DNA from: Serpula lacrymans var. lacrymans S7.9
Taxonomy: Eukaryota > Basidiomycota > Agaricomycetes > Boletales > Serpulaceae
Direction: 5' to 3'
NCBI RefSeq assembly: GCF_000218685.1
Contig: NW_006763295.1
Span: 2,492,882 to 2,556,881, forward strand
Length of the DNA stretch: 64,000 nt
Shown: piece after piece, positions 25,988 to 38,089 of the stretch
Layout of the letters: the number at the start of each line of letters is the position of its first letter
Position numbering within the stretch: position 1 is the stretch's first letter
Notes under the pieces: model-generated
Told to the model about the DNA's origin: nothing
What the model saw: the letters and a program-made list of their open reading frames with translations, nothing else
Database searches by the model: none
Program-made: the position numbers and the translations under genes

Positions 25988-26921
25988 TGGCTTTGTTCAG
26001 GTTGTATAGTTGCTATGCCAGCATTAGAATACATGTATCAATGTATCACCAGTATATATTTTTTCGTCTGATTTCACCAAGTCCTTGCTCTATCTACGCA
26101 ATGCCGAATAGGCCGTTAAGCCGATATGTGCCGTGCAGTTTTCTCTCTACTTAAAACCACCGAACGGGGGCACCCACCAAATCAGCGTTATATTGGACTA
26201 GACTACCCCAGTTATGCTACCAATTCGCATGAACGCTACACTTTTTAAATTCAATTCGCATCTCCATCCCATTTCACACATTTTCATCGGACCCCAGGGG
26301 GCGAGGCGCACCGCACCCTCATGTAGTGTGGGGTATTGCTTCTGATTTGTTATGGTATCAGCGTGGTATAATATCTAGTACGATACAATACAATAAATGA
26401 CCTCTATAACCTGAGAAAAACGACCCCCCCCCCTTCCTCCTCTCCTCCCCCTCCTACTACTACCGCATTGCTGCTGCTACTATGACTAATAGTCCATGCC
26501 CATGTCCCAGTCCCTGTCCCTCCCGGCCAAGTTTTATGCATCAAGTCAAGCGAGCGTAGATAATCGTGTGGGTGTGGGTGTGGGTATCGTGTGGTATTGT
26601 ATATAGTTGGGTATATATATATACTCATGGCTTCTCCAATAGCAAGTTGCTGTGGCTGGAATGTCGGTGGTGACGATGACGATGACGAAGATGCATTGCG
26701 TGCCTTCGGGAACGGGTGGAGTGAACTTGAAGGATTGAAAGCGCCTGGGAAAAAAAAAAAAAAGGGCCAATAAAAGGAAGCGAAGACCTTCGGAGGGTGG
26801 GGAAGACGGCAGAGTGTATAAAGTGAGTGAGCGGTGACGTGCGGAGGGTACCAATTCCGTCCCTCCCTTCCAATCCCCCTTCCATCAATCATCTCGGACC
26901 CCTCACAGCAGCACCTCCTCC
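25988..26921. other. Intergenic, low-complexity DNA
   Basis: No supported gene. It holds a C-rich run near 26425-26450, a TG/GT-rich stretch near 26565-26600 and an A-run at about 26751-26763. It is the 3' flank of the PC-esterase gene. Confidence 0.5.
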
Positions 26922-28767
26922 TCACCTCACCCAAGCCCCCACCTCCCTCGTCACATAATGCCACATATAATGCGTCCAGCCCTCCAACACCCCAGGGCCC
27001 GCAATGATATGCAAACAGTCGCCAGTCGCGTGCTGTGTAACGAAAACGGTGTCAGTGTCATGTGTCAGGGGGATGGGCCAAAACCACGAAACGAAAACAC
27101 AAATCAAAATATAAACTCACAGCATCAGGCCTCAACCGCGCCGGCCTATCGATCGGCAAAAAATGGATATCGGGGTAAGACGGCGACGACAATATATTCT
27201 GCAGCGTTTTCAAAAAAAAAAAAAAAAAACCGTCAGTATACGTTTTATCACCTGGTTCCCCTTCCCCGCATGTAAACAGAGACAGAGGCAAGGATATCGG
27301 GATGACGAATGGAATCCAAAGTCTCATCCCCGAACAACCTCAAGCGAACGAAACCCACCTCAAACACCCTATTAAACTCGCCCACCCAAGGCCAGTTATA
27401 CCACTTCCACCTGTACGGCAGCACCTCCGTCCACGGCTCGCGCTGGTCGTGGCAGTCTTCGTGGCCCGGCAAGTAGGCGCGGACGACGACCGTTTTGGGA
27501 CGGCGGGAGGTGGGTTTGGTGGCTGTGAGGGGGGAGATTAGATTAGATTAAATGAGTGGAATGACATGAGATGAACGAAATAAAATGAGACATTGAAGAG
27601 ATGAATTTGAAAAAAGAACGAAGATGAGAGACTTGCCCCGATTATACTCATCCACAGCCTCCTGCACCCTGCCCGCCCACACGGCCATCGCGCGCTCAAA
27701 GAACCCCAAGACGCCAGCAATGCCATACCCCGCGTCGTCGCCCAGTGATTCGTCGCGGAATGCATGGAGGAGCGTGGTGGTCCAGTGACCGGCGGTGGAG
27801 AGGATGAGGGTGGAGTAGTGGAGGTGGGAGGGGGGAGAGGAGGGGGAGAGGAAGAGGGGGAGGTATTCGGAGGGGGAGAGGGACCATGCCTGTTCGGTTG
27901 AGAAGAGAGGGGCGTAGGGGTTCTCCTCGCCTTCGGGTGACATCTCCACGGTTTCCGAGTCCCCCAACGCCTCGCCGTCCTCGCGCTCCAGCCACTCGTC
28001 AACGTACAGTTCATTTAGCTCTTCCTGGCTCATCAACAAATCGACCCTGCGGAAGGTGACGAGCGGGGTGTCGGCGATGCTGTACCCAGGTGGAAAGCCT
28101 TCCTTTTGGAGGAGGGGGATGAGCGGGGAGGAGGGAGAGAGGTAGAGGTGTTGAGGCCATGCGCGGTCGAAGTAGGGATTTTGTGTATAATTTGGAGTTG
28201 CGATAACGTGGGGGAATAGTGTACACGATAGAGAGAAAAAGTGACCCTCGGAAATAGAATCTGCATAAACGCGTCAATTGCACGGACGCGCCAAAAAGAA
28301 GGGAAGGACCTACCGCCTAGAATCAACCACCCCCCGCCCATGACCAGATCCCTGACGATATCAGGGCCGTCGAGGGGACGAACGGAGCAGTCTGGGTCTG
28401 GGTGCCATATCCAACTAGCGAGACCTGGCCAACGATTCCACTGGGAAGGGGTGTCAGAGCCGAGGTGCCAGTGGAATTCGCGGTCAGAGGCACAGCCTGC
28501 GAAACCAGCAAAGGCGAGTGCGTCGTTTGGGTGCGTCATTGAGCCGTTCCAGCGGTCAGAGGTGGTGATTGGGTCAGGAGGAGAGCGGGGTGCCCAGTAG
28601 CCGTCGTTCCAGGCGTGGGGGGTGCATGTGGAGCGACGGCGCTGGGGAAAGAAGGAAGAGAGGGTGGTGAGAGAGCGAGAGGGGGCGTAGAAAGAGAGAG
28701 AGAGGAGAAGGAGGAGAGCGAGTGCGATGAGCTTGAAGGACAGCGAGCGGGGCTGGATGAGCGTCAT
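26922..28767 (-). CDS. PC-esterase / SGNH-like acyltransferase of the Cas1-PMR5 type, membrane-anchored
   Basis: Start ATG at 28767-28765 gives an N-terminal signal-anchor (LIALALLLLLSLSF). The catalytic block is WLILGGDSISEGHFFSLSC; the GDS serine motif is assembled across an intron (donor after GGC G, acceptor before ATTCT). Conserved later segments are YLPGHEDC, EPWTEVLPYRWKWYNW, YPDIHFLPIDRPARLRPDA and DCLHIIAGPGVLEGWTHYMW, whose D..H pair matches the Asp-His of the SGNH triad. At least five exons; stop at 26924-26922. Relatives add or remove O-acetyl groups on cell-wall or capsular polysaccharides in the Golgi. Substrate cannot be inferred. It is the only intact-looking gene inside the repeat island. 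Confidence 0.82.
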
Positions 28768-28770
28768 TGT

Positions 28771-28794
28771 GTGAGTGAGTGAGTGAGTGAGATT
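28771..28794. repeat. (GTGA)n microsatellite in the 5' flank of the PC-esterase gene
   Basis: Five to six consecutive GTGA units, immediately upstream of the predicted start codon and probably in the 5' leader. Confidence 0.8.
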
Positions 28795-31700
28795 AGAGCG
28801 AGTCTCGACTTTGAGCTGAAAGTGAGATTTACCACGCCAAGGACAGGAGCTCCACTCGTCTCCACTCCACTCGCTTACTTTAGCCACCCACTGCTGCGCA
28901 TCTCTTTCGTCACCCTGTTTCGATGCGACGTGTGAGACTGACGCCCGTCTTATTTCTGTGGACAGAGAAGTAGTCTTCGTAACAGAACACTCGCTGTCCT
29001 GTTCGTAGCTTGTCGTCATCGTGCCTAATCGGGCAGTCTCGTCTGGCGTTGTGCTATCTTTAGCTCGACTCTCTTCTCCGCAGCTCTGGTCTAGACTCTT
29101 TCGATTCTTCTCTCAAAGCTGCGGACAGGGCCTCTGTCCGTCGTCGGCCCGCTAGTCTTGCAATGGCTTGTGCTAACCACCGGTGAGTCACCACCCATTC
29201 CTTCAATCGTATCCACATGCTCTACGACATACGACGATCTCACCTTTACAGAACACATTGACTTCCCGCGAAGCTCCCCCCCCCTGACTTTGACACCTGT
29301 CGGCACCATCATTCACATCATGTGATCCCCATGCCACTCTGTTCACTCACAGAGTATATGGTGACCACGCACGACTAGCATGTCTCACCAACTAGAACGC
29401 CGCTTCTCCCTCACCGCGAATCTGCAGTGCGTCGATCACGTCGATCTCTGCCTCCCGCCTTCTAAGAACGCATCCATCAAGCATCCTCGTCCGCGACCAC
29501 CGCAACGCACATCTCTCGGACCTGTCGTGCTGTCGTCTCACTATCTGACGCGCTCACCCGCCCTTTTATCTCGTCCCTTCATCCGTCATGGACGACCGGG
29601 TTGTTTCTTCTTTCGTCTTATCTCAACGTACCCCCACACTACTCCACTTTCCCTCTAAATGTGCACATATCGACCTTTCGCGCCTCAACGTCTACGATCG
29701 TCGTCCATACATATATATGTATCGGACTCTACCCACATCGCTCAGGCGGTCCTCCACCAAGCAACTCTTTCCATCCACATTCACTCGACGTCCCCTTCAA
29801 GCCACATTTCTCTTCCGTTTCGTACACTCATCTCACAAACCCGTCCATTCTGTCCTCCGTCATTGTCTCATGCCTTCTGAGCGAGGAGAGTAGGTGTTGA
29901 GTATCGTGTCACCCTCGTTCGCAGTCAAAGTAATAGGTACTATAACGCCACACCACCGCTATCCCTCATTCTTCCACCTTTCAATATCTGCATCGATCCT
30001 CCACGCTTTAAAGCCGTCGACTGTCGCACTTTCACACCGGACTTGGCAGATACACCCTCGAGTTACTAGAATACAACTAAGAAAAAGGGGACAGTCAATG
30101 GCAGTCAACGATCGTTACTTATACACACGAACATCGCGCATCATCAATGATCGCATATCTCACTGGTGTCTTCCCAGCTAACTCTATTGTTCCATCGTTC
30201 CATCCACTATCTAGTATCTTATGTGCCACCCGCCCCTCCTACTTCGTATTGCTACCCCGCCCTCTCCTTCAAAGATCAAACACCAACTCTCCTGCTTTCT
30301 CGTGTCCTGTGGCTCTTGTTTTTCATGCCACCCTCGCTCCCTCCTTCTTACTATATAATCGTATAAACCATACATATATCCATGTCTCGTAATCAAAGTC
30401 TTCGACCGTCGTCCTTCCGAGTCGGATCTGCCCAGACACACCACACCCTCGAGCGACTACATCACACCTCAGGAAATGAAGCACATGGGCATTCAAAGAC
30501 GGTCGACAATCGAATATCATCCACGCGGAGCCGTCGCATCGTCGCACACTGCACATCGTACGTATATCACTCCCAGCCCGTTCTATCGTTCTATCCAGAC
30601 CACTGTGAGCCTCGAGTCGCGTATCCCTACAAGTTTCGATATTCGAACCTCAAGATCCCGTCCTCAGACCTTGCGAACCGCAGACCTCACGAACTCCAGA
30701 AAAAAAGGGGTCAGGTCATGGACCCCACCGTCCTTCCTAGCTGGGGAGAGGAGGAGAAATCGGGGGCTGGGATTAATTTGATCACCCGACGCGACGCCCA
30801 CTCTTCCACCCACGCAGTAGTCGACATACCCTCCGCCCTTTCCTCACCCAGCGCTTGCACCCATTGTCCCTGTCCCCAAAGACGAAGGCGTGAACCCCAA
30901 CCCCTCCCCCGATGCCTCAATTTTCTTTCTCAAAATAGCTACTCCTCGAAGAACGTGAAACCTGCCTCCTTCGGCTCAGTTTTCCGCAACAACGTAATCA
31001 TTTTATTAAACGAACACACACCCCAAGTCAGCTCTGTTACTCCAGAGCTTGGGGCTGAGTAACGTTGCAGGCAGTGTCTTGCGGCATCGTTCCTTGCACT
31101 TGATTGTAGGAAACGTCACCGGGATGGTGCATGATCAGGAGAGAGGGCGGCAGTTTGCATACAACGCGCTGACTTGGACACGGTGAGGAACCCTTCTTTC
31201 TTCTTTTGTCTAGTTCAGAGGTGAGCGGTGATATGGAAACATTGCCTGTTGAGATGACTTGGGAGAGGTAGAGAAAGTGAGTAGATGAGGTGAGAAGCTT
31301 TGTTGAGGCGGGTGGGGACGCATTCGCCACCAGCAAAGTCAGACGTTATCTATGATTGAGAATGAATGATCTTACCCGTCGCCTGCTGCGTTCTTGCACG
31401 ATCCTAGCATCTTGAGTATCTTGCAATTTCCTGCATTGTGACTGCCCAGTAAGCGGCTTCAATGTGAACGCATCCTTAAACTTGCGATGTCATTAAACCA
31501 TGAACGACCATCAAGGTCTATCAATTCAGAATACAAACGCAGCAGCCGACATACAAACAATCCAAACAATGTGACGAAACCATTGCAAGAAAAAGGAAAA
31601 TCCAAAGACACACGCCTTATCCCCCATCCTCACCCCGGCCCCCCTTCCCCCCTTCTCCCCTTCGCCCTTTCCATCTGCTCATTTCTCAATCCTCTCCGAA

Positions 31701-32817
31701 TCGCTGTCACCCGACGTCTACCAGCCAGACCCATCCTACCCAATCGCCTCCAATACGAAAACGGGAAGATGATAGTACCTAAAGATCAACAGTCGCGCAC
31801 ACAGGCACCCTATGCGCCTCATCCCCATCCACAATAAGCAGGATACCTTTACGCGCCCTTCTGGCATGCCTTCGACTACTGCCTTGCACGCTTTGGCGGT
31901 GGTTCTCCCATGCGAAAAGGCCCGTGTATGAGGATCAGCTATGCCACGGCATAGCTCGGGCAAGTGTTGGGAACTAACCTACATCGGCCGATAGAGTACG
32001 CGAGGCTAGACTATGTTGAATCTGTAATGGCCCACGGGCTTGCTGTAGCACCAGATATTAAGAACAATGTGAAAAATATAAAAGTATGGCTCACATACGC
32101 GCTATCGATCGAACGTATCACATACATAACATTGAACTAATGTCCATGAGGTCGAGATGAAACGAATGACACAGCCGCTAGGAGTAAGTTGGAATGATTG
32201 GCAGCTCAAAAGTAGGTCTCGATGGTGTGTACATACTTTCTGCAAGGAAAATCAAGGATGCCATACACATTCGTGGTGGATGTAGAAACACTATGCAGCA
32301 AGCTTATTCGCACGTTCCACATATTTCCGGTCACAGTGCGCAACATGAATATAGTTGTGAATTTTGGCAAGACGATGGAAAATGACAACATACGATCTGC
32401 GGTGCAAGAAAGTTGGTAAGGATGCTTTCGCGCAATGCAAGGAATGTTCCCAACCATCTTCAGGTTCAAATTCACATATTTCAGTATTGGTTGTACGGCA
32501 CAGATACTGCAGGGGGTGGATTGTCTCAATGAAACAAATCCGTAAAGAAGAAAACTGTGCACTCACACTGGAAGATTGCACACGCCTCGCGGATGTTCTG
32601 ATAACAGAAACAACATTGGTGATTAGTATACAAGGCAGGAGACGAACATCAGCTTACATCCTGGAGATTGAGCAAAAAGTGAGCAAAAATGTGATTTGTG
32701 GGTGAAAACAACATATGCCAATGAAAGAAGAAAACAGCGTACATCCTAAGATCATCAAAAGAGCAGAATATGAATAGATATATGCCATCAGAGAGAACGC
32801 AATACAAGAGACAACGT
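28795..32817. other. Gene-poor region without a confident gene
   Basis: The plus strand is pyrimidine-rich from about 29400 to 30900, so several frames stay open together, which weakens ORF evidence. The best candidate is a plus-strand frame near 30382-30780 (SSDYITPQEMKHMGIQRRST and onward), which lacks a clear start, splice pattern or family. Frames at 31037-31336 (minus), 31487-31837 (plus) and 32206-32705 are short and unrecognised. Confidence 0.35.
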
Positions 32818-33530
32818 AATGACGTGCTCTCTGAGAATGTTAAGGCGGACAAGACAGTCAGCGCCAAATCTGGCTAGAAAAGATCGAGACCAACGTACTC
32901 CCTGAGAACCTAAATAAGATCGAGACCAACGTACTCCCTGAGAACGTCAAAGAGGGCATGATAATCAGTGCTAAATCTAGCTAAATAAGATAGAGAGCGA
33001 CGTACTCTCTGGGAACATCAAGGAGGGCATGACAGTCAGTGCCAAATCTTGTTAAAAAAAAGTTCGAGAGCAACGTACTACCTGAGAACGCCAAAGAGGG
33101 CATGACAGTCAGTGCCGAATCTGGCTAAGGAATATTGAGAGCGACGTACTCCCTGAAACTGAGAGCGTCAAAGAGAGCATGACAGTGAGTGCCAAATCTA
33201 GCTAAATAAGATCGAGAGCGACGTACTCCCTGAAACTGAGAGCGTCAAAGAGAGCATGACAGTGAGTGCCAAATCTGGCTAAACAGGTTGGAGAGCAACG
33301 TACTCTCTGAGAACGTCAAAGAGGGCATGACAGTCAGTGCCGAATCTGGCTAAGGAAGATTGAGAGCGACGTACAAACTGAGAACGTGGAGGAGGGCATG
33401 ACAGTCAGTGCCGAATCTGGCTAAGGAAGATTGAGAGCGACGTACTCCCTGAGAACGTCAAAGAGGGCATAACGGTCAGTGCCAAATCTGGCTAAATAAA
33501 ATCGAGACCGACGTACTCCCTTAGAAGGTT
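32818..33530. repeat. Minisatellite with 70-76 base units, about ten copies
   Basis: Each unit contains GACGTACTCCCTGAGAACGT, then CAAAGAGGGCATGACAGTCA, GTGCCAAATCTGGCTAA and ATCGAGA. One unit near 32890-32925 is only about 35 bases, and two adjacent units share an extra ACTGAGAGCG segment. The period is not a multiple of three and stops occur in the frames I checked, so it is not a protein repeat. Confidence 0.88.
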
Positions 33531-34416
33531 ATCATGAAATGGTGGAGCAATTAGCGGGCGATTTTTAATGTAATTTAGGAATGTGTATTTATCGAAGACC
33601 CCGTCATAATGTGAGTAGCAACCCTTTCACAAAACGGGAACATGACTATGTACAGACTATTGATAACATATAATAGGGCCGCAATAGTGAGCGATCTGGA
33701 GCATTTCCAGTGGAGTAGTGGGCACATACAAAATTGTGAAACTGTCGGAACGCAAGACAATGATAAGGTGATCCAGCACGAGATACAGCGCATAAGAGCA
33801 CTTACCGTCTAAAGAATCGCAAGCATATCAAGTCTCAGTAGAAAGTTTTACCAGAAGAAGTCCCGAACAATGCACAAACTGAAAGATTGATCGTGAAAAA
33901 GCAAGTCAGCAAGTAGCCTGATCAGATGAGTAGATGACACACAAACTGGCTCAGTAGACTTATCAGCCTTCCCTCTTTTAGATACTCGTCAAGCAGATAC
34001 TACATTACTTACGTCCTGTGTGCGCATATTGAAATGACATACATTCTGTGTATAGTGGAAGTACATCAGCTCAGTTTCAATGCCCTTATTTTCAGTTGAC
34101 TTACTATCTGCCGAGCCAATGCGCGAATAAAAAGTGGGGTCAATAATCATCTATCGCGAAATATTGCCACGCACATCCTAGTCGTATGCCAGAGTTACGA
34201 GTGTGGGATATAAGCATCTTCTAGGTTACATTACAAGGAATATACGCACATTCTGAAATGTAATGTTGGGGAAAAGGTTCAAAATGCTCTGCTACCATGA
34301 ATCAGAAACAATGTCGTACTTCTGTATGCTAGATCATGTTAATGAGACACCCTAGTGCCAAACATCAATGCTGGGGGCATCGCGACAAGCCCTGCACCGG
34401 ATTTGTGTTAGATGCA
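33531..34416. other. Non-coding flank of the copia element
   Basis: No supported gene. The copia target duplication (TTTCA) begins at its right end (34417-34421). Confidence 0.5.
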
Positions 34417-34655
34417 TTTCATGTTAGTTTTGGTGATTCTGCACCTAGTTGTGCTATCTATTTTCCCTTCTTTCTAAATCACTTTCCTCTTTATTCTTTT
34501 TGCTGTATTGTTCAGTATTCACTGAGCATTCTATAATTTCGCCTTTGTGGCTGATTTGTTTACCTTTGTTTACAAAACTTCGGACTAGTATTGCAGAGTC
34601 CAGTATTCCTATTCTTTAGTTACTCATACTGGACTCTAGGTACTGTACACATTCT

Positions 34656-34979
34656 TCAAAGAGATTACTGATCTATAATAACACGGGGACTCAGTGTTCT
34701 GGGGAACAACTCATGTATTGAAGTAAGTACCTATAATAACACGGGGACTGGGAAGTCTAATGAGCTAGGTACACTTGATAGAGAATAAGTAAATATCTCA
34801 CCTCAGTGTTCTGGGGAACAACTGAGGTGATTACATTCGCGACGACTCGCTATATGTAGGTGAACGGAAGTATAAATTTTTTTGATGGTGGTATATTGGA
34901 TGCACGGGCCACCCCATCCTTCTCACTTTCCTTTTACAGCCTTCGTCAACGCTTGCCCCGTTATCTGTTGTGTCCAACA
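34656..34979. mobile_element. 324-base insertion in the copia 5' LTR
   Basis: It is flanked by the duplication ATTCT (34651-34655 and 34980-34984) and absent from the 3' LTR, so it arrived after the copia element. It has no coding capacity. Two copies of a CTATAATAACACGGGGACT segment and two of CAGTGTTCTGGGGAACAACT are visible, the second forming a hairpin (ACCTCAGT 34800-34807 with ACTGAGGT 34821-34828). It could be a solo LTR or a small non-autonomous element. Confidence 0.85.
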
Positions 34980-35027
34980 ATTCTGTACTCTCTGATAATA
35001 TAGTTACTCATACTGGACTCTAGTTCT

Positions 35028-35097
35028 GTCCCTGTTAGCTCTCAGCAAGTGGCTAGACACTTCCCAGAAGGTTCCAGGTTCAATCCCTGGTCTGGTC
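35028..35097 (+). other. tRNA-like module with A/B boxes in the copia LTR
   Basis: TAGCTC...AGCAAGTGG (from 35036) resembles a Pol III A box, and GGTTCAATCCC (35077-35087) is a perfect B-box match inside a perfect T-arm hairpin CCAGG-TTCAATC-CCTGG. The roughly 41-base spacing fits a tRNA. The anticodon arm is too short and the acceptor stem does not pair, so it is not a functional tRNA. The same module is in the 3' LTR (B box 47525-47535). Confidence 0.6.
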
Positions 35098-35114
35098 ATT
35101 ATCCAATTTTAACA

Positions 35115-35128
35115 GGTTATGAGCCCTG
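35115..35128 (+). other. Copia primer binding site (initiator tRNA-Met anticodon arm)
   Basis: GGTTATGAGCCCTG directly follows the LTR. It is the reverse complement of CAGGGCTCATAACC, the anticodon stem-loop of eukaryotic initiator tRNA-Met, so priming from an internal tRNA fragment is expected, as in copia- and Ty5-type elements. Confidence 0.78.
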
Positions 35129-35861
35129 TGCTCTAGCCATCTTCCTGACTTCATACCTCATCATCCAAGCACCCTACTGCTTATCCCTCTTGCAAATTGT
35201 CTTCTGGGTCTCTGATAACCCTCTCTATCATCTCTGTTTGCTTTGATTCCATCTGAATCACTCCCTATAAGCCTTTATTGCTTGGAACCTCATTTTGGAC
35301 GCTTTTTTGGCCTTATCAGTGCCATATCTCACCCAATCCTTATCTGATTGTCCCCAAACTCCTACCATTGTCTTCTACGACCTTGAAAACCCTAGGAGAC
35401 TTCTCAGAGTGGTGGATTTTGAGTTTGATCTCCTTGTGAGCCCCTATCATTTTCTGATGACCACTTCCACCCCTATTATACTCCTCCACTCCCTGTGCTT
35501 CGTTTCTGGCCATACTTGGCCTATCTATTGCACCATATAATCGCTCTCCACACCTATATTTTGGGGGCAATCCATCCGCTCCATCTGTCCCTGTGACAAT
35601 TTTGATTATTTTGGCCTATATTTTTGCTTTTTGGCATATCTGGTGCTTGCATAAAGCTCCAATCTTCTCTGCTCTGTCCATTATCAGATAGAACAAGCCT
35701 ATAGACTGTGAAGCTCGCCTGCATTGCCTCAGTTTGCTGTTGCCCAGAGCCTCTCTCAGTCTGCGGTGTTTGGGGAACTTAAGTCACTTTGTTGACTCAT
35801 ATACAAGCCCTTTTAACCAACACTGTCTCGAGGTGATTTCTCTGTTAATATCAGTGTAGTA

Positions 35862-37685
35862 TTGAAAGGGGAACACAGGTGTAACCCTGTAGCAGCACTA
35901 GGAAGCCTTAGCACCCTCCTGGACCGCTTTTGGACCGCTTTTTTGGACTCTTTTGGACCCTTTGGACCTTTCTGTGCACTTTTTGGACCTTCTCCATTAT
36001 CCACCTCCACTGCTTTGCCAGCTCATTTCCACACCATGGATAAAACTAAATGTACTCCTCATTCATATTCTGCTCCTACTCATTGTTCTTGCTCATCTCC
36101 TAACTGCCATCATTGTAATCAATCTGCCATACCTGGTGCAAAATACCATTTTTCTACTGTGGTTGCAGAGTCGGCTAGAAATGCAAGCCTCCACTCTATT
36201 CATCCCTCTGACTTACACTGCCCTCTCCAGCTTGATGCCGACATTGATTGGAATGCAAACACAGGTGCCACTTCTCATATGACACCTCATCGTCACTGGA
36301 TTCGCAATTATGCACCATATCGTGTTCCCATAAAGCTAGCAGATCATACTGTTGTTTATTCAGCTGGTATTGGTACTGTGGTGTTTAACCCTATCATCAA
36401 TGGCAAGAAATCAAGGGCTGTAGAATTCTCCAGAGTGTTGCATGTACCAGATCTTCGAAATAATCTCCTCTCAGTCTTGTACTCAACTCGTCAAAGTGGT
36501 TTTAAAGTCATCATTTCATTTCAATCTATGTCCTTCATACGTGGCAACACTCTCTTATTCACTGCAACCATCAACAACAATAATGCTGCATTCCTTGATG
36601 GATCCACTATTTCTTGTGTTGAATTGGGACACTTTTCTGCAACAATTCCACTTGACTTAAACCTTTGGCATCGAAGATTGGCTCACCACCACTATGCTGA
36701 TGTCAAGATATTGACACAAGGAAACCTTGTTACTGGAATGACACTTGAGTCTAAATCTACTCCTGATCCTATCTGTGAACCATGTCTGTCTGGAAAAATA
36801 TCTGCCAACCGAATCCCTTCATCTTCTCATCGCTCTGCTCACCCTCTAGACCTCATCCACTCTGATGTACACCAAGTCTCCTCCCCTTCATTCTCTGGGT
36901 ATCGATATTGGGTCACCTTCATCAATGATTACACTCAATTTCGTGTTGTTGTCCCTTTGAAGGCCAAGTCAGATGTCTTTAATGCTTTCAAGAGTTTCAA
37001 GGCTTATGCTGAGACTCAATTAGAGCGAAAAATCAAGGCTCTGCGCGATGACAAAGGGGGAGAGTACATCTCCAAGGAGTTTGAGCAATTCACAGATGAT
37101 CATGGCATTGTCAGACAGCATACCACCCGGAATAGGCCTCAGCAGAATGGAGTTGCAGAAAGAGCAAACAGGCTTCTCTCTGAAAGAATCACTACCATGC
37201 TTTCAGAGTCTGGATTGCCTAATATCTTCTGGGGTGAATGTCTAGGTGCCTTGGTGCATGTCTGGAATAGGTGTCCCACTGATGCAGTGGTCAATGCTAC
37301 TCCTTATCAATTGTGGCATGGACATAAACCAGACATGTCACACCTTTGTGTTTGGGGGTGCACTGCTTATGTGCATGTGCAAAAGGATAAGAGAGGTGTC
37401 TTTGGCTCTCACATGGAGAAATGTGTGTTCATTGGTTACCCTGCTGGGTACAAGGGTTGGAAATTCTACAATCCTACCACCAAATGCACCATTATCTCTG
37501 AGAGAGCTGATTTTGATGAGCGCTACTTCCCTGGCTTGAAAAAGACTTTTACCACTGCCATTCCTACTCCACCTTTGCCACCTTCACTTCCCATGCCTTT
37601 GGGCCTGGATGAGGATGTCCCTGCACCAGGTCCAGGGGGAGATATTGACCCACTAGCTGTACTTCAGCAACCTCAGCAACCTTAG
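35862..37685 (+). pseudogene. Copia protease-integrase part of pol
   Basis: The 607-codon frame starts in a degenerate Cys/His stretch. The protease site reads NTGATSHMT where the family has D(T/S)GA, so the catalytic Asp is changed to Asn. The GAG-pre-integrase domain (LNLWHRRLAHHHYADVKIL) is followed by the integrase zinc ligands (CEPCLSGK) and the DDE core: IHSDVHQVS, LRDDKGGEYIS and NGVAERANRLL. The C-terminal part includes GCTAYVHV and KCVFIGYPAGYKGWKFYNP. A TAG at 37683-37685 stops it; the same frame continues beyond. Only about 750 bases lie before it, with no recognisable full Gag. Confidence 0.88.
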
Positions 37686-38089
37686 CACTTGCCTGATGAT
37701 GGGCCTGATTTGGACCTTGATGCAAAACCACCTGTGAATCAACCTCTTGAGCTTCCAGATCACCCTCCTCATCACTCACCTTCTCCTGACTTGCCTATTG
37801 CACTGAGATGCCCTGCAAGGGCTAGGAGACCACCTAGACCATGGTAGCTTCAACACAGACAACCTACTCCTACCATTGAGAGTGATAACAGTGATAGTAG
37901 TGATTCTGAGGCAGTTGATGATGAAGTGGCACACTTTGGAGACTCTGCTGAGCCTAGGTCATTTGCAGATGCAATGAAGTGTCCTGATGCAGAGAAATGG
38001 AGAGAAGCAGCCATGGAAGAGCTCCAAGCTCATGAGCACAATGGAACTTGGTCACTTGTGGAACTACCCCCTGGAGAAAAGGCAATTGA
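37686..38089 (+). pseudogene. Copia pol linker and first part of reverse transcriptase
   Basis: It continues the frame of the preceding copia ORF through a TAG at about 37845. After a Pro/Ser/Asp-rich linker comes the conserved RT entry, PRSFADAMKCPDAEKWREAA and NGTWSLVELPPGEKAIEAS, which runs straight into the truncated gypsy-2 LTR at 38090. Confidence 0.85.

Larger units (their letters stand above)
34422..35114 (+). repeat. 5' LTR of the copia element, enlarged by an insertion
   Basis: 693 bases against 364 in the 3' LTR. The excess is a 324-base insert plus a 5-base duplication (34656-34984). The rest matches the 3' LTR at all but about one base. Confidence 0.94.

Noticed and set aside
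26330..26375. Copia-type primer site (TGGTATCAGCG) marking another LTR element
   Set aside because: The match is short, no LTR pair or coding sequence is nearby, and no target duplication was found.
29380..30780. Plus-strand protein-coding gene
   Set aside because: All frames stay open because the strand is pyrimidine-rich; no consistent splice model or domain could be built.
32818..33530. CRISPR-like repeat array
   Set aside because: Units are contiguous degenerate repeats without unique spacers, in a eukaryotic genome; it is a minisatellite.
32818..33530. Protein repeat domain (LRR/TPR) of the neighbouring NLR
   Set aside because: The period is 70-76 bases and varies by non-multiples of three; stops occur in the minus-strand frames I checked.
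35028..35097. Functional tRNA gene
   Set aside because: The T-arm and B box are good, but the acceptor stem does not pair and the anticodon arm is too short; it also lies in both LTRs.
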